DNA from: Apium graveolens
Taxonomy: Eukaryota > Streptophyta > Magnoliopsida > Apiales > Apiaceae
Reading direction: 5' to 3'
Assembly: GCF_009905375.1 (NCBI RefSeq)
Contig: NC_133653.1
Coordinates: 58,540,673-58,604,672 of the forward strand
DNA length: 64,000 nt
Shown here: positions 23,840-34,649 of the stretch, piece after piece
Layout: each line of letters begins with the position of its first letter
Numbering within the stretch: the stretch's first letter is position 1
Program-made: the position numbers and the translations under genes
Notes under the pieces: generated by a model
What the model saw: only the letters and a program-made list of their open reading frames with translations
Databases searched by the model: none
What the model was told of the DNA's origin: nothing

Positions 23840-24196
23840 TTATGGAATACTTGGAACTTCTTGAATTTCCAAAGATATGGAGCCTAACAACACAACTTTC
23901 TGATGAGATTCCATTTTAGCTAAAGCATCCACGTTACTGTTCTTATCCTGTGGTACACATTCGAACCTTACTTCCTTAAACTTCCCAAGTAAACATTGTG
24001 TGCATCTCAGGTATAATTCTTTCTGGGGCCCTCGAGCTTGGAACCCCCCGTTTACCGGATTAACAACCAACTCTAAATCGCTCTTGGCGATAAAACTGAC
24101 AACATCCATCTCCAAGGCGATCTTCAAACCACTAATCAAATACTCATACTCATCGTCATTATTTGTAGCACAAAACTTAAAGTGAATAGCACTCAT
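23840..24196 (-). pseudogene. Tat RNase H domain
   Basis: Minus strand, about 118 residues. It has the NNDDEYEYLISGLKIALEM block (family: NNxAEYEAL, here with the Ala replaced) and a late VPQDKNSNVDALAKM block (family: NxxADALA). It digests the RNA strand during reverse transcription in active elements. The N-terminal Asp-bearing part is displaced into 24200-24370 by stops or shifts. Confidence 0.75.
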
Positions 24197-24962
24197 GAAA
24201 TTATGTCATTCCGGAGAAATGAGTACTATGCCTGCACTTCCCCTTCATTATTTACTGCACTATCTACATGCAAAGTCCACCAAGTGGAAGCTCTTCCTCT
24301 TGCGACAAGCCAAAATTTCCTTCAAGACAAGGTAGTTATAGGGCTACCATGGTTCTATCATCAATTTTAGAATCAAGTTCAAAGAAAAAATCTGTTATGG
24401 CTTGTCCTTTGATTGTTGTGTGTGGCATGTACTCTAAATAAAATTGTCCCAACTCCATATCCCACTTCAACATCCTTCTTAACCATTCAGGTTTATGAAG
24501 GACTTATCGGATACAATGTGTGAACTTCAACCCTGTGAGCTTAGAAGTATGGGCATACCTTCCACGTTGCAAGGATTAGTACATTAACTAACTTCTTCAT
24601 ACTGGTGTAGCGAATCTCAGCATCATGCAACCTCTTACTCACATAAGACACTGGTGATTGTTGTACATCTTCCTCTCTTACCAACGCGGAGCTGATTAAA
24701 TACTCGCAAAATCAAAGTTTCTCTATCCACCGGTTTTGATAACATGGGGGATTCCTCAACTGTTCCTTTATCTTCTTAAAAGCTTCCTCACACTCTGATG
24801 TTCATGCAAAGTATTTCCCCATGCCTTTGATTGCTTTGAAGAATTATTTACATATGTCAGATGTTTTGGACACAAAGCTATTCAATGTAGTAATTCTTCC
24901 AGTCAAGCTTTGCACTTATAACAAATTCTTGAGGAATTTCATATCGAGCAGAGCTTTAATGT

Positions 24963-25583
24963 TCATAGGAATAGCTTAATCCCTCTATGATTGACAGTGA
25001 ATCCAAGGAACTTTCCCAATTTAACATTGAATACACACTTCTGCGGGTCTAACTTCATGCGATATCTCCTCAAGATGTTGAACATATCCCTCAGGTGTTT
25101 TACATGGTCTCCTGCTTCCTTAAATTTTACCAGCATATCATCCATATAAACTTCGACGGTTTTCCCAGTCTGGTTCTTGAACATCATGTTCACTAATCGT
25201 TGATAGGTTGCTCCTCCATTGATCAGGCCAAACGGCATTCCAATGTAGCAACACAGTCCCCTATCTGTGATGAAGGATGTATGCTCCTGATCAGGCCCGT
25301 ACATGGGGATTTGATTATAGTTGAAATATACATCTATGAAACTTAGCAATGCATGTCCTGCCATTGCATCAACCAACTGATCAATCCGCGAAAGTGGAAA
25401 GTTATCCTTTGAGCAAGCTTTATTCAAATCCGTAAACTCTACACAAGTCCTGCACTTTCTATTTAGTTTCTTCACAAGTACTGGATTTGCAAGCCAATTA
25501 GGATAAAAAGAATCTTTTATTAACCCAACATCTAGCAGTTGATCCACTTCTTCTTTCAAAGTGATTGCTCTTTCCTCACTCAT
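24963..25583 (-). pseudogene. Tat reverse transcriptase domain
   Basis: Minus strand, 206 open codons, the best preserved part of this element. Order: LLDVGLIKDSFYPNWLANPV, CVEFTDLNKACSKDNFPL, IDQLVDAMAGHALLSFIDVY, MPFGLINGGATYQRL, then the catalytic box VEVYMDDMLVK and LGKFLGFTVNHRGI. The YMDD box is intact. The first catalytic Asp lies in SFIDVY. The thumb and connection continue below 24960 in broken frames down to the RNase H relic. Similarity of block order to Tat/Ogre-type RT is clear by eye. Confidence 0.85.
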
Positions 25584-26428
25584 AAGACGACGTTTTTATC
25601 GTATGCACGTCCGGTTGGGAAATATGTTCAAACGATAGAACATCACCCTTAAATCAATTCCAACCATGTATGAATGAATTCATACAAAGATATCAAGATT
25701 CTTCAACAGAATTTGAGTGACCCTCTTCCTCATCTCATGGCTTAGATGAGACCCAATATTTAGGAACTTACTCGGGTCATTTTTGTCTACAGGAATAGAT
25801 ATCGTATCTTTAGTTGGCCCGTCTTCTTAGTAGGCATAAGAATTCATGGATCTAGATTATAATCTAGGGGATCTTTTATATCCATCCTTTCATTTGAGGG
25901 CGTATCGTCATTAATGGGAGCATCTACCTAAGGACAAGGCAAAGTTTCAGACACTGCACAACTAGAATGCGCATCCTCACTTGTAAGAGCATCAACCTCC
26001 CATGAACTTTTTATTTTCAACATCTCACTCCTTGAGGGCATGTCCTCCATTAGGAGATCATTAAACTGAGGATGGTTATTTAGTATTTGAAAGAATTGGT
26101 GCATTCCTTCAATCCATTCTCCATTAACATCTCGTTGTACAACATCTCATTCATACTCTACCACTACCTCCTCAATAATGCTCCTCTCCTCTTGATCATC
26201 TACAAAGTAATTGGCATGAATTTCACCACTTAGTTGGGATTGTATGCTCGCTACGTCCTCTTTGGAGAGACTTCTTCTTGCATACCTACTTCTACGAAAC
26301 TCCTTAACAACCTTGTGATAACAATCATGTAAGTCATATTACAAACCTCGCATACTACCCACTCTTTTGAGTGTAGGGAGCTTTATCATCAAGTGGTGGA
26401 TTGAATTTATCGCCCTATAAGCCCTCAA
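25584..26428 (-). other. Degraded region between Tat protease and RT
   Basis: Broken frames only. It contains palindromic-module variants (near 25900, 25970 and 26035-26050, e.g. GAGGGCATGTCCTCC). Probably the spacer and RT N-terminus. Confidence 0.5.
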
Positions 26429-26740
26429 CTAAGGTCTTCCTACCAGTACATTATGCACAGAATCTTGATACAACACCATGAACTCTATCATCTGAGTAGC
26501 AGAAAAAGTTCCTTCTCCCAGTGTGATAGGCAACCTGATCGAACCTATGACTCTAACTGCTTCTCCAATAAAACCATAGACATGTGCATATGTGTAGTTC
26601 ATATCGTTGTTTGGAAATCCCAACTTCTTGTACGTACTAGAGCAGGGAATGTTTGTGGAACTCCCATTTTCAAGAAAAACTCAATGGATATTCATTGCCC
26701 TGATAAGTGTGCTTATAACTAGTGCATCACTGTGAGGATG
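26429..26740 (-). pseudogene. Tat aspartic protease domain, active site altered
   Basis: Minus strand. From about 26740 the frame gives ALVISTLIRAMNIH, a stop, then VFLENGSSTN where the family has V(D)NGSS. Next come KKLGFPNNDM, VYGFIGEAVRVIG and a final LVGRP at 26429. The catalytic Asp position reads Glu (GAA), and an in-frame TGA lies just before it, so the protease is dead. The order and the VYGFIGE...GSI strands match Tat-type proteases. Confidence 0.7.
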
Positions 26741-26899
26741 ATGCACCCATCTTCATTCCATTTCTCTAAAGGAGATATCGACGGACTCTCCCTTCAACAA
26801 CTTTGGTGGCCTATCCTCCAAACTGCTAATATTAGTAAGAGGTTGATACCTTGCTTCTCTAGCATACCTATCCAATGATCGGTTACTATCACCTACTAG

Positions 26900-29027
26900 C
26901 GGATACCCCCCAAAGATTTCTCTAATACTCCCTACTCTCTAGAATTTTATATCTTCAAGATTTCATCGAGTTCTGCTCGCGGAGGATGTCCTCCATCCTT
27001 TTCTTTGCCATCGTTTCCTCTGTGTCGCTTCACCTCCTTAAAATCCACTCTCCGAGATACCCAGCTTTGATCAATTCCTCAATCTCATCCTTTAAGTGGT
27101 GAAACTCATGAGTATCATGCCCAGAGGATTCATGATATTCATGGTATCTCTTCTTATCCCGGCTCTGCTATGAAGTTAAATGTTCTGGCATTAAGAAGAA
27201 TCATATATCCTTGTTAACTTTAAAGACGTGATCAATGGATACAACCAAAGGAGTATAGTTGTTTACCCTTTTCTCATAGTTTGATTGCGGGCTCCAATCT
27301 CTCCGCGAGCTTGTAGCATTCACTCAATTAAGACTTCGAGTGTTTTGTCAATATTCCATATATACAAACATCTCTCTCATTTTATCTCGTCCCTTCAGGT
27401 TGTTCACATTGTCATTCTTTTTAGTGTCAGCCAACAATGGTTCTATAGCTTTGAAGGACTCGTCTTGAATAAGCACATCATCGAAAAACGCTTGAACTTT
27501 TCCTTGCAAATATTTTCAAAAATCGGTCCCCTCCGGAAATCCTGCTATGAGGAAACTTTTTAATGTTTCATCTGTTGCTCCTCTTACCAATGTAGACTCT
27601 GCGTTGAACCTCTTGAAATATGAAGTCAAGCTTCCATTCTCCTTTTGCTTAATATTGCCAACATAGAAACCAGGGGAGCATACTTCACAGCATATTGGAA
27701 TTGAGTTAAGAATAGAGTTTTCATCTATTTCCACGATGTAATAATTATAAGACCAAGCTTCTATAACCCCTGCTGAGCACCCTCAGTGAAAATAGCTTTC
27801 AAGAGACAAAATCTAGATAAATCAGGTACCTGATACATATCCCTCTCAATATTAAACCTTCCCAATAATTCCACGAGATCATAATTCCCATGAAAACACA
27901 AGCCATTGGTTGTTTTTTATATCCAGCAGATAACTGCGCTTCCTTCACAATAGCAGAAAAGGGAGATGGAGCTTGTGCAGTTATTGTGGCCTTCCTTCCT
28001 TCAAGATGATTGAGTAACTTATTTAAATCATCCATGTTAAATGTTCCAACTCCCAGAATGGTTTAAATATTGTCTTGCATGGTTACCTGTTGCCCCATTT
28101 GATCACCCCCCAGGTGTACTGGAGGATCTTGTCACCCCTCGCCCTGAGGTTGCAGCTAAGGAACATTTTAATTTTTGTTTAGAACTTCCCTCGAACATCT
28201 CCATTATTTCAAGGTCTTTTACAAGTCCGTCCACCATCTCTTCCTTGAGGATGTGCCCTAGTCCCATGGCCTGTGACACTTTAGGAACCGGCAGGAATAA
28301 CAATGGGTGCTCTCTCTTATCTAGAGGGGGCGCCCTTACGTCTTCCCCGCGGGGAAGCCCTTCTATCGCCATATCCCCATCTTTCACGACCATATCCCTA
28401 ATAGCCTCCTCCATTCCCACCAATCAAACCAAGTGGACAGGCATGTTCATACTCATGGTGCCACTCCCTATCATTCATTTAGAATGTAAGAGGCACACAC
28501 ATTGCATCACGCGGCCTCGCTTTTCCACCGTTTCCTTCTTTTTGCGACTCCAGCAGTAACATTTTCAAATCATTATCTCTCAACCTAATGTCAAGCCTTC
28601 TTTTCAAGGCTGATAAATCTCTCCTTTATTTCCCTTGATTTTGAATGTTTTCTGCATGACAACGTTCATTCATCACGCGCCCAGATCTATGAGGGTGCGG
28701 GGTTACAAGATTTTTAATGTGAGGTTTGTCTTTGTTATCAAGCTCCACAATATGCTCGATGTCATCAGAATACTCCAACCGTCTCGGGGTAATCCGAGGG
28801 TTTCCATCATTAGCCTGACCACGAACATCTTGAGTATTCCCTTCGACCATAGGGGCTTTTCTCGCAACACGATTATAGCAGGGATAACGACAGCCTCTCC
28901 TCATCTTGTGATGCTCCATGGTGTTCAATATTAAATTGAAGTTATTTGAATTATTTCCCATGCGATACAACTGATTCAAGATATCAGTGTTGCTAATAAG
29001 AACAGGTGGTCTTCCTCCAACATCCAA
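26900..29027 (-). pseudogene. Tat gag, broken
   Basis: Minus strand. N-terminal part 29027-28626 is open (133 codons), basic and without known motif. A disordered Gly/Glu-rich part follows (28423-28103). The conserved capsid region lies at 28035-27516: SPFSAIVKEAQLSAGYKKQP, then, after a shift, LLGRFNIERDMYQVPD-like sequence, and IKQKENGSLTSYFKRFN. A zinc-knuckle-like GHDTHEFHHLKDEIEELIKAG segment follows near 27140-27075, with the usual Cys residues lost. At least three frameshifts separate these parts. A 16-base perfect palindrome sits at 28342-28357. Confidence 0.65.
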
Positions 29028-29147
29028 ATTTCATGGAGGATTCGACAGATTCCTTGGAATGTAGAATTTATGCTATATGAAGCCGTGCCCCTTCTGATGA
29101 TTATGAGATATCTTATCCTCCTTAAGATTATGATCTTAATCAGTGCC

Positions 29148-29161
29148 CCTTCTAGCACCAA
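29148..29161 (-). promoter_or_regulatory. Primer-site region of the Tat element
   Basis: Minus strand TTGGTGCTAGAAGG directly follows the LTR end (...GTCAAAACA). The position is right for a tRNA primer site; the tRNA was not identified. Confidence 0.5.
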
Positions 29162-29224
29162 TGTTTTGACGGTATAACCTGGTAACAACAAAGTTTGAGG
29201 TTCTACACCGAAAACAAGATCCAC
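29162..29224 (-). repeat. End of the Tat 5' LTR (rest displaced by Athila insertion)
   Basis: About 63 bases upstream of the primer-site region, ending GTCAAAACA on the minus strand. It is cut at 29225 where the Athila LTR begins. The rest of the LTR should lie beyond the nested elements, outside the window. Confidence 0.5.
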
Positions 29225-30084
29225 AGATAAGTGGATTTTATATCTACTTGGAACTCTTCATTACAAGCTTAAGTCGGTGCTTTGAACCCAGGTTGTTTTT
29301 TGGACTCAGGTTGTTGGTATGTTTGATATATTTTTGTGTTTGTACATTACAGGAACTAGTTGGAGGAAGAATGGAGCTTTTATTGAATATATGCTGAAAA
29401 GAGCCAAGAATCTGAAGTCAAGGTCATTCCTAAATTATAGAGGATCTCGAGAATTTTGCGTGGACTGCTTATTCATCAAATTCTGACGAGTGCAGCAAAA
29501 GTTACAGCAAAAAGAAGAAAATTCAGAATTCCAATTACAGTAGCACGGCGCGCCCGCGCTGGTATGCGGGGCGGCCGTGCCAGACTTTTAGAAATAGCAC
29601 ACACCCGCGTTGATATGCGGGACAGCCACGCGGGTCTGTTCAGCCAGAATCCTGATTTGATTCCGTTTTGGAGATTTTGAAGCCCAGTTCGATCCTGAAG
29701 CCTATATATACCCTAAATAAGACGTTTTTAACAACAACGAGACCAGGGAGAGAAATACGAGGACCTACAGAGCATAAGACGGCTATGACGAAGAAGACTT
29801 TCATATTCTTCAATATAGTTGATACTTTGGATTCTTTTTTTCGATTTGTCTTTGAACCCTAGTATATTATATTATTTATATCATGCTTTCATTGGAACCC
29901 ATGGTGACGATGAGTTCGGTTATAAACTAATCGTTATCGTGGGGTTCTAACGAATTTACTTATTGATTTCTATAGTTAATTTGTTTCAATATCTTGGTGT
30001 ATGGTGATTGATTGATATCCTAATATTGGTTGTGCTTATTCATCTTATGTGCGTAGCTAACATGTAAGATAGCGTGTTAATCTC
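29225..30084 (+). repeat. Old Athila LTR (5' part), plus orientation
   Basis: From AGATAAGTGGATTTTATAT to GATAGCGTGTTAATCTC the sequence aligns by eye with the reverse complement of the young Athila LTR (33501 down to about 32645). The start matches TGATAAGTGGCATTTTATACC. The middle matches ACCCATG.TG.CGAT.AGTTC and TTGGTTGTGC.TATTC.TCTTATGTGCG. Equivalent GC-rich elements lie at 29549-29635. It is far more diverged than the 32-56 kb Athila LTRs, so it is an older insertion. It is interrupted by the copia LTR at about 30085. Whether a full element or a solo LTR continues outside the window cannot be seen. Confidence 0.75.
29549..29635 (+). repeat. GC-rich palindromic block in the old Athila LTR
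   Basis: Two related units: CACGGCGCGCCCGCGCTGGT...GGGGCGGCCGTGCC and CACCCGCGTTGATATGCGGG...GCCACGCGGG. Each unit is itself an imperfect inverted repeat (CACGGC...GCCGTG). They occupy the place of the CGCGGCCGC/CGCGGGCGCGCA units in the young LTRs. Confidence 0.65.
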
Positions 30085-31121
30085 TGTTGTGTATATGTTG
30101 TGTACTTGATGATTTCATGAACAAAACACCTTAGTAGACTTTACTTAGTGAAATAATGTAGCACTCGACGACTAAGATTTATAGTCCCGACAGATGACTC
30201 ATTATAGTCCCGACGGATGATGACTTTTTATCCATCAAGTGAGTAGCTTATGTAACAATAAGTCTGTAGCACATTTATGTATTCACCATTGTATAGATTC
30301 TATAAGTAGTATTCAAGTCATGTTGACTTTAACTAGATATGCAGAATAGGTTGATTAATTGTACATAGATGATGTCTTGTAATTCTGCATAAATGAAATA
30401 AAGTCAAGTGCCAATTGGCTACCCGACGGATAACCTACAATGAAGTCGACGGATGATCAAATAGACAACCCGACGGATGATCAATAACTCGACGGATGAG
30501 ACGGATAAAGAATTCAAATATCAGTTGACAGTGACAACACAGTCACATGCGTCAAGTGGATGCAAATGGAATGCGGTAGCCTATTCAACTGGGTTTTCGA
30601 GAACAAAGAAGCATTACCATTTCCATGCTATTATGAAGATATACAAAAATGCTGGAATAGAGTAATGAAGTAGCATTGTAATAGACTAGATAGTTTTTGT
30701 TTTATTATCTTGTCTTATTACTTTGTAATCTTGGTGATATATAAACCAAGTAGTAGCAACTAAGAATCTATCGATCTAAGCAAGAAAGCAGAGAAACATT
30801 TGAAAGCAGGATTCTTAGTATTTCTCTATAGTCTTAGAAGTTCAATTGTTGTAAGCACCTGTGAACATTTCTGCACACAGGGTTCTCTCGATATATAATA
30901 TATATCTCTGGTGGAATCATTCAAATCCACCAGAAATTTTTTAAAGACTCTTGTTTTTAATTACTTGTGTCTTGATTCACTTAAGTTTTTTATTCCGCAT
31001 TGTGCTAATCAATACACTTATATTTATATTCGAGTTAGAACATTTTTATTTCAAGAAAAGTTTCAAGAATTCCATTCAACCCCCCTTCTGTAATTCTTGT
31101 CATATTGTTAAGGGACTAACA
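30085..31121 (+). repeat. 5' LTR of the Sirevirus-like copia
   Basis: Ends ...AAGGGACTAACA two bases before the primer site. The start is taken as TGTTGTGTATATG (30085) because Athila homology stops there; TGTTGTGTACTTG (30096) is the alternative. A TATA-type motif (ATATATAAAC) lies near 30736-30745. Copies of CGACGGAT(GA) lie at 30211, 30424, 30447, 30471 and 30490. Confidence 0.7.
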
Positions 31122-31123
31122 AT

Positions 31124-31135
31124 TGGTATCAGAGC
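31124..31135 (+). promoter_or_regulatory. Copia primer binding site (initiator Met tRNA)
   Basis: TGGTATCAGAGC, the standard complement of the initiator methionine tRNA 3' end in plant copia elements. Confidence 0.9.
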
Positions 31136-31182
31136 AAGCTCTTAACTCACAAAGAGTTTAAAGATCAAAACAATACAGCAAG

Positions 31183-32038
31183 ATGAACAAGAAGAATGTT
31201 GGAGTCAAGATCCCTTTTCTGGATAAAGATAATTACCATCATTGGAAGGTAAAGATGCATCTTCATTTGCTTTCTCAAGATGAGGCCTATGTTGACTGCA
31301 TAGAAAGAGGCCCTCATGTTCCAATGAGAGAAGCAACAGGAAACGAGCCATCAGTAACCAAGCCAAGGCATGAATGGTCTGATCCTGACATTGAACAAGT
31401 CAGGAAGGATTAAAAAGCCATGAACATCCTGTTTAATGGAGTTGATGGAGATATGTTTGACAATATTATCAACTGTAGAACTGCCAAGGATGTTTGGGAT
31501 ACAATACAGATAATCTGTGATGGCACTGAGCAAGTTAGAGAAAACAAGATGCAGCTCTTGATTCAGCAATATGAGCATTTGCACAATGAAGAAAGTGAGT
31601 CTCTCACTGACATTTTTAGTAGGTTTCAAAAACTACTAAAAGCTCTAAAGTTACATGGAAGGGTCTATCAGACAAAAGACTCCAATCTGAAATTCCTTAG
31701 ATCTCTTCCAAAGGAATAGAAACCAATGACAGTCTCATTAAGAAACTCGCAAGATTATAAGGAGTTTACTTTGAAGAGATTGTATGTCATCCTGAAAACC
31801 TATGAGCTTGAAATAGAGTAGGATGAAAGGATGGAGAGAGGAAAGAAGAAAGGAGGATCCATTGCACTAGTTGCTGAGTTGGAAAAGGAGAAGAAAGTGA
31901 AGATGGAAGCTGTTGAATCAACTTCAAGGGTCTGTGAGAACTAGGGCAAGGGGCTTGCAGTAGAAAGTGAAGATTCTTTGAGCCAAGATGACATGGAAGA
32001 CATTGATGAACACCTAGCATTTCTTTCCAGGAGATTTT
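31183..32038 (+). pseudogene. Copia gag, first part (interrupted)
   Basis: ATG at 31183 starts a frame with KIPFLDKDNYHHWKVKMHLH, ERGPHVPM and VWDTIQIICDGTEQVRENK, the gag N-terminal and UBN2-type region, followed by LTDIFSRFQKLLKAL. In-frame stops are at 31411 (TAA), 31717 (TAG), 31819 (TAG) and 31942 (TAG). The same frame runs into the Athila insertion at 32039 and resumes at 56424 in register once one target-site copy is removed. Gag forms the virus-like particle. Confidence 0.85.
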
Positions 32039-33501
32039 TGTTAGGGCGAAATCACGCACTAATATTCACGCAAGTATACGCGTTCGCAAGTAATATAGAA
32101 TACTTTCTAGTTCGTTCCCTCAGAGACTCAGACTAATTTATTGTCTAATTTAACTCACTCACCAATGTATGATTACTTCTCAATGTTAAGATAATAACAC
32201 TTAAAATTGTTGATTAAATATTAACTATAATTAACTACTTAATTAACCACTTAACTAACACTTCAATTTATCAATAATAAAACACTCATGAGATCACAAC
32301 TTCATTATTACTTCCTTCTATAGCCATAGTTATTACCTTTAGCATGTGACAGTGATGATATTAATCGAATAACACAAAACTGATAAAAGCCAACTTTCAT
32401 TGTACTAATACCATTCTACCAAACATCCACAATTAAGATAGAAGTTGAATAGTCATCAATTATGTTGAGTTCCTATATGTCTACAGAAATTGACAACACA
32501 ACGATTTAAGCACGAGTTATTCCTTTTGATTACATAGGGCAAATAAAACTGTTAGAGTTACCTACTAATCATGCACAACGTACATGAACCTATGCTAGCA
32601 TGGCAAGTTCTAAATCTCAAGATCCACTGTCACTTCACAAGAGATTAACACCCTATCTTATATGTTCGCGACGCACATAAGACGAATACGCACAACCAAT
32701 ACTAGATATCATGCAATCATCACACACTAAAGTATTAAACAATTAACTAAAGAATTCCATAGTAAATCCGTTGCAACCCCATGATCACGATTAGCCCATA
32801 ATAGAACTTATCGCCATCATGGGTTCATATAAAATCATGATAAACGAACACAAGAAAATAACAACTAAACTAATTATATTAAAACAGAGTACGTTACAAG
32901 AGTAAATAAGTCAAAGCAAGAAAACTAGCATCCAACATTACAACGAAACAAAAATCACAAGAATATATGCTTCCTCTTCGTTGCTGTGTGCTAAATCGGT
33001 CTTCTTCCTTATCTCCTTCGCTTCTTGCAAAACACAATCTAAAACATAATCCCCTCTTAATACTCTGTGAAAAACGTCTCAAATCTACTTATATAATAGT
33101 CCTATAAAACTCAGATTACATAGAAGTTGGAAGCCAAACAGAAGTAGAAGTCTAAAACAATATATTATTTTCCCCGACCCTGCGCGGCCGCTCAGCATTT
33201 CTGCGCGGGCGCGCAAGGCTGCTGCGCGACCGCTCAGCATTGCTGCGCGGGCGCGCAGGACCCTACTGGAAAATTTCCAGGTTTGCTCCGTTTCTTCACC
33301 GTAATCTGCCCGTTCTTTTCCTCTCGCAATGGTGAACACATGTCAAGGCTTATTCTTGATGATTCCTCCTCCGAAATGCAACTAATACCCTGAAATGCAT
33401 AAACACTACAAAAACGCATCAAATACACAAAATACTTGATTTCAAGACACCAATTTAAGCCATTTTAAGACGTTCTAAGTGGTATAAAATGCCACTTATC
33501 A
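32039..33501 (-). repeat. 3' LTR of the Athila element
   Basis: Plus-strand ends TGTTAGGGCG...CCACTTATCA; minus-strand reading begins TGATAAGTGG. It holds two tandem GC-rich units at 33179-33255. Confidence 0.95.
33179..33255 (-). repeat. Tandem GC-rich units in the Athila LTR
   Basis: Two units of about 37 bases, each with TGCGCGGCCGCTCAGCA, a short spacer and TGCGCGGGCGCGCA. The second unit here has CGACCGC for CGGCCGC. The same pair is in the 5' LTR (56097-56173). A third copy lies internally at 36080-36117. Confidence 0.9.
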
Positions 33502-33514
33502 CACCCCCAAACTT
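33502..33514 (-). promoter_or_regulatory. Polypurine tract of the Athila element
   Basis: Minus strand AAGTTTGGGGGTG directly abuts the 3' LTR start TGATAAGTGG. Confidence 0.8.
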
Positions 33515-34649
33515 AAATCGATGCTTGTCCTCAAGCGTCACAGACTCAAAAACAAATAAAAATATGCATGAATGCAATCTATATGAAAATGCAACGATCC
33601 CCCTTACTACAATTAACCAACCAAATTGTCACGTCTCAACGAATGCAGTTAGACACTAAAGATCAAGAAACTCATACAAACGGACATACCGCCAGAAATG
33701 TGGTGTGTGCAAATGCTTAACAGATATGCTTCGGAACTAGACCAATTACTATGACTAGACTATCCTCAAGGCAATCCTACGATTATACAAAGAATAAAAA
33801 TTCTAGGCACAAAGTGATATACAACACTACAAGAACTTTGGAGCTTACTACGGAATCGTGCTTTTTATTTACAACGCAAATGCTTATTTGACCGTGCAAT
33901 GAGTGAGGTCCACAAAAGACTTATACAATGGTATCCATGTAACGAGCGTTAGGTTAGCGGATCCCAGACTCTAAAAGCCTTAGGTCACTAGGCACAAAGT
34001 CCCCTAAGAACTTAATAACTCGAATACCAAAGAGCCCACTCTTGATCAATTACGCAATTTTTTTTTTTTTTAACTCTGAGCAAGTGCGTTTCGCTCCATC
34101 TTGCTCAACCCTAGACTACTCGCATAACATGCGAGCCGGCTACTAGCCATTTGACGCCTAGCCACAACTAGCAACAAATTCCATTTTTACTCCATTTTTT
34201 TTTCTTTTTCATGCCTTTACCACTAAGAACCTATTATCAAATTCTAAGCATAATAAATAGATTATCCTCGAAAATAATCAGATCATAACAACAATCTAGT
34301 CCTTCAGCATTCTCTAAGACTTAGTGACAATACAAGTGCTTCTAGCATGCATATCAACCTACACAACTAAATATCACTTTAATGCTATCACTACACTCGC
34401 ATCAATATCACAATTCAGTCGATAAATCATTGCAAAAGGGATCATGGTATATGCATGAGCTATATGATATGACAACAAATAAAGCTATATATAAAAAAAA
34501 CTATATGGCAAAAATTATGCAACTATATGAACTAACTATCATGAATATGCAACTATATGACACACACAAAATATTCCTTAAATACCACCCCCAAACTTAA
34601 AATCTTCACTGTCCCCAGTGAAGGTAGTAGAAAGGAACACAGGGTATAC
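33515..34649 (-). other. Athila 3' untranslated region
   Basis: Between the extra ORF and the purine tract. No coding signal. A T14-type run occurs at 34058-34072 and an 'atatga' repeat at 34450-34565. Confidence 0.6.

Larger units (their letters stand above)
12950..29224 (-). mobile_element. Tat-lineage Ty3/gypsy element, degraded, with an antisense gene
   Basis: On the minus strand, in order from 29224 downward: the end of a 5' LTR, a primer-site region, gag, protease, RT, RNase H, integrase, a non-coding stretch, then a gene relic on the opposite strand. This order, with an antisense ORF between pol and the 3' LTR, is known from Tat elements such as Grande and Retand. The 5' LTR is cut at 29225 by an Athila LTR and the integrase is cut by a CACTA element at 18597-22960. 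The lower border was not resolved, since no copy of the LTR end at 29162-29224 was found near 13000. All genes have stops or frameshifts, so this is an old copy. Many GC-rich palindromic modules run through it. Confidence 0.7.

Noticed and set aside
28041..28559. 172-codon plus-strand frame
   Set aside because: It lies opposite the Tat gag relic, shows no domain, and its GC-rich palindromes keep both strands open.
30211..30508. CGACGGATGA repeats as a CRISPR-like array
   Set aside because: Repeats are only 8-10 bases, irregularly spaced, in a plant LTR; no spacers or cas genes.
31124..31135. A tRNA gene at the copia primer site
   Set aside because: Only the 12-base complement of a tRNA end is present; no cloverleaf. 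The same holds for 11806, 44620 and 54931.
33085..33339. Ala/Arg-rich minus-strand frame in the Athila LTR
   Set aside because: Translation of the GC-rich tandem units; repeated in the other LTR and without domain.
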